Assembly (NCBI GenBank): GCA_014381825.1
Contig: JACNKX010000038.1
Span: 354,686 to 418,685, forward strand
Source of the DNA: Planctomycetota bacterium
GTDB lineage: Bacteria > Planctomycetota > Planctomycetia > Pirellulales > Pirellulaceae
Reading direction: 5' to 3'
Length of the DNA: 64,000 nt
The translations under genes were made by a program, and so were the position numbers. Position 1 is the first letter of the stretch, and every line of letters begins with the position of its first letter. Shown here one piece after another: positions 54,294 to 64,000 of the stretch. The notes under the pieces were generated by a model, which was not told the DNA's origin, made no database searches, and worked only from the letters and a program-made list of their open reading frames with translations.

Positions 54294-55576
54294 CCGTTTG
54301 CAATCGACGGCTCTCGCTGTGACCGCAACAGCAAGCCGACTTGCCAAACAGCCAGCGCGGAAAGAATCAGACCGAACGGTTGTGCACCCGTTGTTTTGGC
54401 GATCACCTGCGACAGATGTGGGCCAAAGTAGACGATCGCGAGGAGTACTTGCGCCGCCATTAGCGTTCGACCGACGTTCGGTCCATGTTTCTGTGCTAGA
54501 TATTCCGCGGTCAACGCTGCTCCGACCATTAGCAACACGAGGTCGTAGATCGGCGTGTACGCGTTGCAAAGAGCGTTAATCGAGATCAACGCCGCAAACC
54601 ACAACGGCTCAACCGGCCCACTTGCGGTGACGAGTCTCGCACGGATCGCCATGTAGAGCGTTGCGGCCAGTCCTAGCAAGCCACACACGAGACGACCGTC
54701 TTCACCCACAATCAAGTTGAACCACGGTGCCAAACCGTGAACTTTCCAGAGTGGCGTCGCAACGTCCCACGATTGTGTCGCCAAGTTTGTTGTCAACTCG
54801 ACATAGCGAGTTAGGCCAACCCATCCATCCGGCACCAGGCAAAGCAGACCGATGCCGATCGCGCCAGGCAGAACTCCCTTCAACATTCGCGGGTATCGAA
54901 TCAAACAACCCAGGCCAAGCAGCGCGAGGACGTTTGGCTTGTAGGCGGCTAAGGCGAGAACTGCACCAGCGAAAGCGAACTGGCGGTGTCTTAGAAGGCA
55001 ATACACGCTGACAGCGATCAAGAGGGCGAACATCGAAGCTTGGCCGCCGATAAGTGTTTCAAGCGCGACCGGCCAGCCAAGAAGCGCCCATCCCAATGAC
55101 CTTCGCCACGTCTCGCCAAGTTTGGGAGAAACAGCAATCAGCTGTCGTGTTGCGCCCCACCATGCCGTGCATGAAAGTGACAAAAACAAGACGTATGCCA
55201 AGGAGTACGGCAACGCGGCCATAGGAGCCATCAACGTCGCTACCCACGGCGGATATCGGAATGGTAGTGCGAAGCTCGGATCGATCGCTGGGAAGAGTTG
55301 CTGAAGTCGACGTTGATGCTCGGCCTGATCGTACAGTTGGTCGCCGGCACCGTCCAAGACGACCTGACCTGCGACGTAGAACATCGAAAAGTCGGCACCT
55401 AACGGCGTGCCACTTTGGTCAAGCAAGTCATCGTAAGGGTAGAACCAGCTGACCCACCCCATGACGAACAAAACGAGGATCGACAACGCAACGAACCGGA
55501 TTCGCTCGCTCAGCACACGATTCGGAGAACGCACCTCTGTCTTTGGCATCAGTTCACTAACCAGGTCGGATTGCAT
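54266..55576 (-). CDS. GT87-type (DUF2029) polyprenol-sugar glycosyltransferase
   Basis: A 436-residue polytopic protein with about ten hydrophobic segments. The first extracytoplasmic loop has LGADFSMFYVAGQVVLDGAG with an Asp at the expected catalytic place, then LYDQAEHQ and FRYPPWVATLMAP, as in the GT87/DUF2029 family. Members transfer mannose or arabinose from a polyprenyl-phosphate carrier; the sugar here is unknown. Its stop overlaps the 3' end of the surface-protein gene by 28 bases (convergent). No other glycan gene is adjacent. Confidence 0.85.
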   Translation of the reverse strand: MQSDLVSELMPKTEVRSPNRVLSERIRFVALSILVLFVMGWVSWFYPYDDLLDQSGTPLGADFSMFYVAGQVVLDGAGDQLYDQAEHQRRLQQLFPAIDPSFALPFRYPPWVATLMAPMAALPYSLAYVLFLSLSCTAWWGATRQLIAVSPKLGETWRRSLGWALLGWPVALETLIGGQASMFALLIAVSVYCLLRHRQFAFAGAVLALAAYKPNVLALLGLGCLIRYPRMLKGVLPGAIGIGLLCLVPDGWVGLTRYVELTTNLATQSWDVATPLWKVHGLAPWFNLIVGEDGRLVCGLLGLAATLYMAIRARLVTASGPVEPLWFAALISINALCNAYTPIYDLVLLMVGAALTAEYLAQKHGPNVGRTLMAAQVLLAIVYFGPHLSQVIAKTTGAQPFGLILSALAVWQVGLLLRSQREPSIANGQLLTSVSG

Positions 55577-56057
55577 CGATCAGTCCGTAAAAGGATAGCT
55601 CACGCTTTCAGAAGACTCCGAAATTGAAAACAAAGTGGCGTTGGGCGGCAACCGCCGTCAACCTCGGAAACTTTGATGGCGCGACGGCGCGCTGAATGCG
55701 TCTCAATGAGTGTCCAGGGAAGGATAAGCAGGCCGCGGCAGGTGCGTAACTTCATCGCATCTGACCAATCCCGCGACAGCCCAAAACACAGCCTGCAGCG
55801 TTCTCAGCATGCCGAGCTGGATCGAAGAAAATATCTCGATCACACGCTCTCGGAGAAACTAAGCAGCCAACACAAAACGACCAAGTCAACAGACCCGAAA
55901 CGTCGCGGTCGCACCACTTTTCCCATAATATCAGCCACCGACAGTTGGCGTCTCGCCAGATGCAAGTGCCCGGTTCGAACGCGCTGGCGAGACTTGGCAT
56001 CGCCGAGAATCCGGCGCGAAGCGGAGTCAGCAGAACGGGACAAATCGGGGACAGCGA
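55577..56057. other. Intergenic region with hairpin
   Basis: This 481-bp gap lies between the glycosyltransferase start and the tRNA-Ser terminator. A strong hairpin at 55640-55662 (GTTGGGCGG-CAA-CCGCCGTCAAC, with a two-base bulge) lies 64 bases upstream of the glycosyltransferase start. I see no gene I can support in the rest. Confidence 0.35.
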
Positions 56058-56107
56058 GAAAAGCAAACGGCTCCCAAGTTACTCTGTTCAAGCGACTTGC
56101 GAGCCGT
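56058..56107 (-). terminator. Rho-independent terminator after tRNA-Ser
   Basis: On the minus strand, ACGGCTC pairs with GAGCCGT, and CAAG with CTTG beyond a one-base mismatch. TTGCTTTTC follows. It begins 11 bases beyond the tRNA 3' end and is correctly oriented. Confidence 0.65.
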
Positions 56108-56118
56108 GTCTCTCGAAG

Positions 56119-56200
56119 CGGAGGGCAAGGGATTCGAACCCTCAACCCCTGACGGGGCACCTGTACTCCAAACAGGCCGCTAGCCATTCGCATACCCTCC
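56119..56200 (-). tRNA. tRNA-Ser (anticodon GGA)
   Basis: An 82-base class II tRNA. The acceptor GGAGGGT pairs with GCCCTCC, with discriminator G as expected for serine. The anticodon stem CCTGT/ACAGG encloses TTGGAGT with anticodon GGA. A long variable arm (CCCC-GTCA-GGGG) and T loop GGTTCGAATCC are present. CCA is not encoded. Confidence 0.95.
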
Positions 56201-56493
56201 GAACGGATCGGCATTTTAGCGGCTTCCGTCTTACCTGGAAAGGCGAAGCGGAAGTCAACCGCATCCGCGTCGATCTGGATGGTTTAATGGAATCACACCG
56301 ATCCGTTATCACACTGTTCGATATCGTTCTGGGGTTGAATGTTCGGATCACTCTCAAAGACAATCGGGCAGGCACGTGATTCTGTTTTGTGCTTATAATG
56401 GCTGATGCCCCAAGGGACCGATGTGACGATTCTCACACTGCGCGATGTCACGCAACTCCGATTTGAAGTAAATCCACCCGCCTGCCGAGAGAC

Positions 56494-57909
<1,416 letters not shown>

Positions 57910-59218
57910 ATCGACAGTGGTACCAACGATTCGCTTGTCAGCGACTTGCGCGGCATACACTTCAACCAACAACCCATCGTTAGCGTGCTGACTCTGAAAT
58001 TCGACCGGCGCATATCGGCAGGAAGTTCCCGTCATCCAACTTTCGCCTCGATCACTCCGACCTTCAACCAACACACGCAATCGTTTTCCTACCAGGCCCT
58101 GATAGTAGTGATCTCGCAACTCTTCCTCGATCGCGGCCAGCTGCTGACTTCGTTCGGTTTTAACGCGTTTCGGAACGATCGCCTCCATTTCAGCGGCAGG
58201 TGTACCGCGGCGTGGACTGAAAGGAAACGAGTGAATCTTTGAGAAACCGGCTGCGCGAACGGTCTTGCAGGTTGCCTCGAAGTCCTCCTCGGTTTCACCC
58301 GGAAATCCAACAATCACGTCGGTCGTCAATGCTGGCTTGTCGAGCGATTCCTTCACGAGATGGCATCGATCAAGGAACCGCTTCACTCCCCAGCGGCGCT
58401 TCATACGCCGCAGAATTCGATCCGAGCCGCTTTGCAAGCAGATGTGCAAATGCGGACAGACTTTATCGGGATACTCGGCCATCACGCCCACGAGCTCGCG
58501 CGTCACTTCCGTCGCCTCGATGCTTGAAAAGCGAATGCGGAAGTCGCCATCAATCTGGACGATCTGTCGAGCGAGGTCCGCGAGCCGATACCACTCCGAC
58601 TTTGGCTTGCCAGCACTCCAGTCAACGCCGTAGTGTCCGAGATGCACGCCGGTCAGGACGAGCTCACGATAACCGTTATCGAGCAATCTTTTCACTTCAT
58701 CCAAGATGTGTTCGCTTGGACGACTGTAAAGACTTGGGCGAACTTTAGGAATAATGCAGTAACTGCACCGCAGCAGACAACCATCTTGCACTTTGACGTA
58801 GGCACGATGTCGGTTGCCGAATTGCGAGATCCCAGTTGGAATATCGACAACGCCAAACCTGCCCAGTAAATCGGGCAATTCTCGCTTGTCGGTGACGACT
58901 TCGGCAACGCCAGGCAACGCAGCCACTTCGTCCGGGGCTCGCGTGGCGTAACATCCCATCACGACGATCCGAGCGTCGGGATTGTCTCGCGAAAGTCGCC
59001 GGATGATCTGGCGGCTTTTGGAATCGCCTTCGTTCGTGACGGTGCAAGTATTGACGATACAGAGATCGGCCGTTTCGTCCTGTGTCGCGTCGCGATAGCC
59101 GATTCCGATCAAACCCTCACGGACGTACTCGGTCTCGTATTGGTTGACCTTGCAACCCAGCGTCACGGTCTTCAGCGTAGCGTGCATGCCTGGGAACTTT
59201 TACGAGGACGGAACGATT

Positions 59219-59560
59219 TCAGTCAGATTCGGGTTGTGGTTCGATCGAAGCCCACATCGAGCCCCGACACTGTCGAATCAATCCGTCCTTACCGTAGGCG
59301 TGGATCTGGTCGCGTTTCAATTCCGCGTGCTCACGTGTGGTTGTCAGACAAACGGCTCGGCCTGCATGATCCACGGCGGCGGCAATCTGCATCCCTTGCT
59401 CTTCAACAAAACCAAACAGCTCGCGCATCATTTGAATGACATAATCGTAGGTGTGCTCGTTGTCATCCCACAAAACGACGTAATACCGCGGCTGACGCTT
59501 TGGTCGCGGTATTTGTTTCGACTTGGTCGGGCGCTCCATTACCACAGTCTTTAGTTTCAT
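59219..59560 (-). CDS. clpS: ATP-dependent Clp protease adaptor ClpS
   Basis: A 113-residue ClpS: PRYYVVLWDDNEHTYDYVIQ, then MMRELFGFVEEQGMQIAAAV and CLTTTREHAELKRDQI. ClpS brings proteins with N-degrons to ClpA/ClpC-ClpP. The DDNEHTYDYV block forms the N-degron pocket. The C-terminal extension is slightly longer than in E. coli. There is no clpA or clpC gene nearby; mtaB is downstream in the same direction. The start at 59560 is taken because it is the first ATG; one seven codons later is also possible. Confidence 0.92.
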   Translation of the reverse strand: MKLKTVVMERPTKSKQIPRPKRQPRYYVVLWDDNEHTYDYVIQMMRELFGFVEEQGMQIAAAVDHAGRAVCLTTTREHAELKRDQIHAYGKDGLIRQCRGSMWASIEPQPESD

Positions 59561-59691
59561 CTCAGAGTATCCATCTCAAGCGGTTCGGTTCACATAACGA
59601 CAGACAAGAATACTATCCCAATCCAACCGGGTTGGTCGATCGCCAAGCTGGGCATTATATTGTATCGCTCTAGTTTTGGGAAAGGAGCATC

Positions 59692-61065
59692 ATGGACGAG
59701 ATCCAGCAATACTTGGAACAGCATCGCGAGGCGTTTGAAAACGATCTATGCGATCTGCTACGAATTCCAAGCATCAGCGCGGATAGTCGACACCGAGACG
59801 ACATGCGACAAGCGGCCAATTGGGTATTCGGTCAGTTTGATTCGATGGGATTGACCGTCGAAATGGCTGAGACCCCGGGACATCCAATAGTCTACGCCGA
59901 GTCGCCAGCCGTCGAAGGGGCTCCGACCGTCCTCGTCTACGGACATTACGATGTCCAGCCCCCAGATCCCCTCGAAGAATGGACCTCGCCACCGTTCGAG
60001 CCGACCAAGCGGGATGGCAACGTTTACGCTCGCGGAGCGACAGACGACAAGGGACAAATGCTCACCCACGTAAAGAGCGCTCAGGCAGTCCTCGCCACCG
60101 CTGGCAAATTACCGATTCAAATCAAATACGTGATTGAAGGCGAAGAAGAGGTCGGTAGCGAGAACATCGAGGCGTTCCTCGAAAGTCGGCGCCGGCAACT
60201 CGCATGCGACGTGGTCGTGATCAGCGATACGTCTCAGTTCGGTCCTGGCCGACCTGCGATAACTTACGGTCTGCGCGGCATCGCCTATTTTGAGGTGCGA
60301 TTAACTGGACCTAAACAGGACCTACATTCCGGAACCTTTGGCGGTGCGGTCACCAACCCACTCAACGCGATGTCGAAGATGCTTGCTGCATTGGTCGATG
60401 GCAACGGACGTATCCAGATTCCCGGTTATTACGACGACGTCGTTGACTTAACCGAGCGGGAACGCGAGCAGTTTGCTGCGTTAGGTTTCGATGAATCTTC
60501 GTTTATGAAACAAGTCGGCGTCGAAGCGGTCAGTGGTGAAGCAGGCTACACGACATTAGAGCGTCGCTGGGCGAGGCCGACTTACGATGTACATGGATTC
60601 TGGGGCGGCTATAGCGGCGAAGGAGCGAAGACTGTATTGCCAAGTCGCGCGGGAGCAAAGTTCAGTTTCCGATTAGTCCCGAATCAGGATCCGAAGAAGA
60701 TCGGAGAGTTGCTTGAACAAATGCTCCGATCGATGTGTCCGCCCGGTATCAAATTGGAACTGATCGATCTGCACGGAGCGCCCGGAGTGTTGGTGCCGCT
60801 CGACAATCCATACATGTCCGCAGCAGCAGCAGCCATCGAGCGAGGTTTCGGAACGGCTCCCGTTTTCATACGCGAAGGTGGATCAATTCCCATCGTAAAC
60901 GCCTTTGCCGAGAACCTGGGCGCCGATACGCTGTTGCTCGGATGGGGCTTGGACGACGACAACACCCACAGTCCTAACGAGAAGTTTTGCCTCGCCGATT
61001 TCCATCGAGGGATCAAGACCAGCGCCGCGTTATGGGACGAGTTAGGTAAGTTGAAGCAACGATAG
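59692..61065 (+). CDS. M20 family dipeptidase
   Basis: A 457-residue M20 metallopeptidase. Zinc-site blocks are VLVYGHYDVQPPDPLEEW (first His/Asp), ARGATDDKGQM (bridging Asp), IEGEEEVGSENI (general base and ligand Glu) and the C-terminal DDDNTHSPNEKF (final His). The dimerisation domain contains KQDLHSGTFGGAV. It would hydrolyse dipeptides in the cytoplasm; no signal peptide is present. AAGGAG precedes ATG 59692. It lies 23 bases before serS and probably shares its transcript. Confidence 0.94.
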   Translation: MDEIQQYLEQHREAFENDLCDLLRIPSISADSRHRDDMRQAANWVFGQFDSMGLTVEMAETPGHPIVYAESPAVEGAPTVLVYGHYDVQPPDPLEEWTSPPFEPTKRDGNVYARGATDDKGQMLTHVKSAQAVLATAGKLPIQIKYVIEGEEEVGSENIEAFLESRRRQLACDVVVISDTSQFGPGRPAITYGLRGIAYFEVRLTGPKQDLHSGTFGGAVTNPLNAMSKMLAALVDGNGRIQIPGYYDDVVDLTEREREQFAALGFDESSFMKQVGVEAVSGEAGYTTLERRWARPTYDVHGFWGGYSGEGAKTVLPSRAGAKFSFRLVPNQDPKKIGELLEQMLRSMCPPGIKLELIDLHGAPGVLVPLDNPYMSAAAAAIERGFGTAPVFIREGGSIPIVNAFAENLGADTLLLGWGLDDDNTHSPNEKFCLADFHRGIKTSAALWDELGKLKQR

Positions 61066-61088
61066 AAAAGTTCTACAAAGAAAACATC

Positions 61089-62372
61089 ATGCTCGATCGA
61101 AAATACATTGCTGAAAACGCCGAAGCCGTCAAGCAGAATTGTGTGAATCGCGGAGTCGAGGCAGATGTCGATCGCCTTGTGTCTCTAGAAGCGAAACGCC
61201 GCGACTTGCTCAATCACGCCCAGGAGCTAAATCGTCAAGCAAACGAAGTCTCGAAGAGCATCGGCAAAGCCAAAGATGCGGAAGAGCGCGAAACGCGCAA
61301 AGAGGAAGGGCGTAAACTCCGAGACGATAAAGACCGCGTCCAAAGCGAACACGATGAATTAGACAAAGAGATCATCGTCCTTCAATCCGGAATTCCCAAC
61401 CTCTCTCATCCTGATGCTCCAATCGGCGAAGACGACAAGTCGAATTTAGAACTCCGAACAGGTAAGCACACGCCACGACAATTTGAGTTCAAGGCGCTCG
61501 ACCATGTTGAGTTGGGAGAGAAGCTAGATCTTATTGATTTCGAAGGCGGCGCACGTGTGGCAGGAGCAGGCTTTTACTTTTTGAAACACGACGCCGTCTT
61601 GCTCGAACTCGCGCTTACACAGTACGCGATTCAGATGCTAATTGGCGAAGGCTTTACCCCAGTCACGACGCCGGATCTTGCTTACACTGAAATCCTGCAC
61701 GGCACTGGCTACATCCCTCGCGGCCCAGAGACACAGATCTACAGCATCGAAAACTCAAACCTCAACTTGGTCGCGACGGCTGAAATCACGATCGGTGGTT
61801 TACTCTCAGGACAAACGGTCGAGGCCGACGAGTTACCCCTCAAGATCTGCGGCAGCAGCCACTGCTTCCGCACCGAAGCAGGAGCCGCAGGTCGCGCGTC
61901 GCGCGGGCTTTACCGCGTGCATCAATTCACCAAAGTCGAGATGTTTGCCTTTACATTGCCCGATCAAAGCGAAGCGATTCTCGATCACTTCTGCGATCTG
62001 GAGTGCCGCATCTTCGACGGTCTGGGCGTTCCCTACCGAGTCGTCGATACGGCAACGGGAGACCTTGGTGGTCCGGCATATCGCAAGTTCGATCTTGAAG
62101 CCTGGATGCCGGGACGCGGCGAAGGAGGCGAATACGGTGAAGTCACCAGCACCTCAAATTGTACTGACTACCAAGCTCGCCGCTTGAACGTTCGTTTCAA
62201 ACGCAAAGGCGAAAAGGGAACACAATTCGTTCACACTTTAAACGGCACTGCCCTCGCCATTAGCCGCGCCTTGATCGCCGTTCTAGAGAACAACCAACAA
62301 GCCGACGGCTCAATCAGTATTCCAGAAGCTCTTCGCTCGTGGATGGGTAAAGACAAGATCGAGCCTCGATAA
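61089..62372 (+). CDS. serS: Seryl-tRNA synthetase
   Basis: A 427-residue class II synthetase. The N-terminal coiled-coil tRNA-binding arm spans about 1-110 (LEAKRRDLLNHAQELNRQAN, EERETRKEEGRKLRDDKDR). The catalytic core has FYFLKHDAVLLELAL, TAEITIGGLLSGQTV, motif 2 CFRTEAGAAGRASRGLYRVHQF and motif 3 NGTALAISRALIAVLEN. Length and order are standard. It charges tRNA-Ser; a tRNA-Ser(GGA) gene lies 5 kb upstream. It is preceded by the M20 dipeptidase gene at 23 bases. Confidence 0.96.
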   Translation: MLDRKYIAENAEAVKQNCVNRGVEADVDRLVSLEAKRRDLLNHAQELNRQANEVSKSIGKAKDAEERETRKEEGRKLRDDKDRVQSEHDELDKEIIVLQSGIPNLSHPDAPIGEDDKSNLELRTGKHTPRQFEFKALDHVELGEKLDLIDFEGGARVAGAGFYFLKHDAVLLELALTQYAIQMLIGEGFTPVTTPDLAYTEILHGTGYIPRGPETQIYSIENSNLNLVATAEITIGGLLSGQTVEADELPLKICGSSHCFRTEAGAAGRASRGLYRVHQFTKVEMFAFTLPDQSEAILDHFCDLECRIFDGLGVPYRVVDTATGDLGGPAYRKFDLEAWMPGRGEGGEYGEVTSTSNCTDYQARRLNVRFKRKGEKGTQFVHTLNGTALAISRALIAVLENNQQADGSISIPEALRSWMGKDKIEPR

Positions 62373-62403
62373 AGTTCAACGCACGAATTGCATGCTGCTT
62401 CCC

Positions 62404-63441
62404 TCATCCGCCGTCTGATCGCAACTCGACACCGAAGCCAAATCTGTTCGACAATTGAATTCGACCATCTCGAATCTCCGGAAAACCGCTTAAGCAGTTG
62501 AACCACTTTCGGCCCGATTCAGCGAGTGGTCGCGAGTCGAGAGCGGCGATCGCGGCGAGTGCGTAGGGCTCACAACCGCGATGTGGGATGACGCGGATGT
62601 TGGCTGCTTGCGCCATGTTGTAAATGTCGATCAGGGTTGTGAGGCCTCCGCACCAGTTGATGTCCGGTTGGAGGACTGCGTGCAGTTGGCGATCGATCAA
62701 CGTTTTGAAGCCGTCGGCTAAGTACTCGTGTTCGCCGCCGGCAATTGGCACGGGACTCTGTTCGGAAAGAATGGCGTAGCCGTCCAAATCATCTGGCTGA
62801 ATCGGTTCTTCGAGCCATGCGACGTCGTAGGGTGCGATTGCCTCGGCGACGCGCAGTGATGTGTCGATGTTCCAGCGAGCGAAGGCGTCTATCATGACGC
62901 TCGCGTCGGGACCAAGTCGTTCTCGGGTTCGCTGTACGAGGTTTGCAATCTCGGCTGGGTCCGGCTGATCGCCGAATCGCTCGACGTGCAGCTTGATTGC
63001 TTCGTGCCCCGCATTAAAAGCAGACTCGGCGTCCTCGTCGTCGAAGACCGTCGAATACGTTGGCAATTCGAGGTCGAGGTCAACGTTCGGATTTAGCAGC
63101 CTTGCAACCGGCAGATTAGCGGCTTTACCTCGCAGATCCCAGAGTGCCAAATCGACGCCGCTGATTGCCATGACGACGAGGCCCTTGCGGCCATAGAACG
63201 ATGTGTGCCGACACATCTCCTCGTGCAACGCTTCCACATCCGACGCGTCGCGGCCAACGAGCAAGTCGCGGAGTACCGTCTCGACGAGGTGGATGCCTGC
63301 AACACCCCCGCCGCCGACGCCGAGTCCGACCAGTCCATCGTCCGTTTTAACTTCGACGACGATCTGCCCAAGTTGTGTTCGCCAGTCGGCCGGTGAACCG
63401 GGAGTTGGAGGCTGAGATGCTCGAATTTCCGTGATGCGCAT
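62404..63441 (-). CDS. Mandelate racemase / enolase superfamily enzyme
   Basis: A 345-residue enolase-superfamily protein. Active-site positions are Lys150 (EAIKLHVERFG), metal ligands Asp185 (VMIDAFARWN), Glu211 (WLEEPIQPDD) and Glu237 (IAGGEHEY), and a His in VIPHRGCEPY. It is not close to the fuconate dehydratase at 22339 and I cannot name its substrate; an acid-sugar dehydratase is likely. The start MRITEIRASQPPTPGSPADW at 63441 is usual for this group; an in-frame ATG at 63507 with a close AGGAG is an alternative. An IS4-like element begins within about 140 bases of its 5' end. Confidence 0.88.
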   Translation of the reverse strand: MRITEIRASQPPTPGSPADWRTQLGQIVVEVKTDDGLVGLGVGGGGVAGIHLVETVLRDLLVGRDASDVEALHEEMCRHTSFYGRKGLVVMAISGVDLALWDLRGKAANLPVARLLNPNVDLDLELPTYSTVFDDEDAESAFNAGHEAIKLHVERFGDQPDPAEIANLVQRTRERLGPDASVMIDAFARWNIDTSLRVAEAIAPYDVAWLEEPIQPDDLDGYAILSEQSPVPIAGGEHEYLADGFKTLIDRQLHAVLQPDINWCGGLTTLIDIYNMAQAANIRVIPHRGCEPYALAAIAALDSRPLAESGRKWFNCLSGFPEIRDGRIQLSNRFGFGVELRSDGG

Positions 63442-63583
63442 TAGTTCAAGATACCAGTAGCTGAAGTCGCTAAGACCAGGGCTTTCATAATGATTGATCT
63501 TGCCCATTTCTCCTAGAGCAGTGGTGTTGTGTGGCGCGCTTGGATTTTCGCGGACTTCTTCTGACGCCAAAAAGAGTGGCACG

Positions 63584-64000
63584 ATGCAGACCGCTTTGTT
63601 CAAGGATGAGGTGTTTCGACGTTTCGCAAACGAACTACCTATCGCCACCGCCGTGCAGGTGGTGCTGCGAACGTTGCTCGAACCAATGATGGTCGATGAG
63701 ATCTTTCGCGAAAATGCCGATAAGCAATATGAGCCATCGTTGCTGTTCTCGGCATTGACCCAACTCATGTCGAGTGTCGTGTTGGGCAAGCACGCGAGCG
63801 TCAGCGCGGGTTATAAGAAGTTCGCGAATCGACTGGGAGTGGCGTTGAATTCGGTTTACGAAAAGCCCCAGCGAGTCGAACCGGAGACTTCCAGGAAACT
63901 CGTGCGAGCTTCCTACCACCAAGTCGTGCAGGCGCGTTGCGACCAGGGCGGAGTCGCTCAGCATGAGGTGCCTGGTTACACGACGCGCATCCTGGACGGA
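63584..64000 (+). mobile_element. IS4-like transposase, N-terminal part (runs off right edge)
   Basis: 139 codons are open to the window end: MQTALFKDEVFRRFANELPI, LMSSVVLGKHASVSAGYKKF and HEVPGYTTRILDG. The block GYTTRILDG is where the first catalytic Asp of the IS4-type DDE domain lies. This agrees with planctomycete IS4-family transposases as I remember them. The left terminal repeat should lie between about 63508 and 63583; I could not define it without the right end. No disruption is visible inside the window. Confidence 0.8.

Noticed and set aside
55640..55646. Another GTTGGGC, as a possible integron core site
   Set aside because: No GCCCAAC partner or cassette gene accompanies it; the sequence is part of a compact hairpin.
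55752..56066. A 104-codon minus-strand frame between the glycosyltransferase and tRNA-Ser
   Set aside because: It is Cys/Trp-rich with no ribosome site or family and overlaps the tRNA-Ser terminator tail.

Overview
The window reads as chromosomal DNA of a planctomycete, most likely of the order Pirellulales. The evidence is the protein content: four DUF1501 (sulfatase-like, twin-arginine) proteins, two DUF1549/DUF1553 proteins (one with a PSCyt1 haem-type motif), a cell-surface protein with the 'MEPRRLLDA' N-terminus typical of planctomycetes, a DUF1207 barrel, a giant kinase/cyclase/ATPase fusion and many Ser/Thr-rich exported proteins. Genes are mostly in small operons, start codons are often GTG or TTG, and no rRNA operon is present.

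Layout. 1-5.1 kb: a frameshifted VIT/VWA protein running off the left edge, an HTH/O6-alkylguanine-DNA methyltransferase, a truncated haemoglobin and a DUF1501 protein. 5.1-14.5 kb (minus strand): a likely run of TPR membrane protein, RluD-type pseudouridine synthase, DUF1549/1553, DUF1501 and a 1269-residue membrane patatin. 14.8-18.9 kb: S41 protease, sensor kinase and OmpR-type regulator. 19-23.6 kb: a frameshifted LURP-one protein, an esterase, a DUF1501 protein and L-fuconate dehydratase.

23.8-26.1 kb is the most unusual stretch: two attC-like sites of exactly 139 bp with GCCCAAC and GTTGGGC end boxes, plus a third half-site, delimit three small gene cassettes (a membrane protein, a reversed ParD/ParE pair and a Gly/Asp-rich protein). 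No integrase is visible, so this looks like a cassette cluster without an integrase (CALIN type). A related but decayed neighbourhood lies at 32.3-33.5 kb, sharing a 57-bp element and holding a small membrane protein and an acyl-carrier-like protein, next to a long palindrome and tRNA-Pro(GGG).

26.4-32.2 kb: an FAD oxidoreductase and the kinase-cyclase-AAA-TPR protein. 35-40.7 kb: alkaline phosphatase coupled to an ATPase-less FtsH-like peptidase, a DUF1549/1553 protein and DUF1207. 41-48.3 kb: a carbon-oxidation block with thiamine-binding protein, L-2-hydroxyglutarate oxidase, glycolate oxidase subunits GlcD/E/F and citrate synthase; together these feed 2-hydroxyacids into the TCA cycle. 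48.5-55.6 kb: WD40 protein, a 1526-residue SdrD-B-repeat surface protein and a GT87 glycosyltransferase. 56-62.4 kb: tRNA-Ser(GGA), DUF1501, MtaB, ClpS, an M20 dipeptidase and SerS. The right edge holds an enolase-superfamily gene and the start of an IS4-like transposase.

Two single-base frameshifts (near 1323 and 19277) interrupt otherwise well-conserved genes; they may be real or sequence errors.
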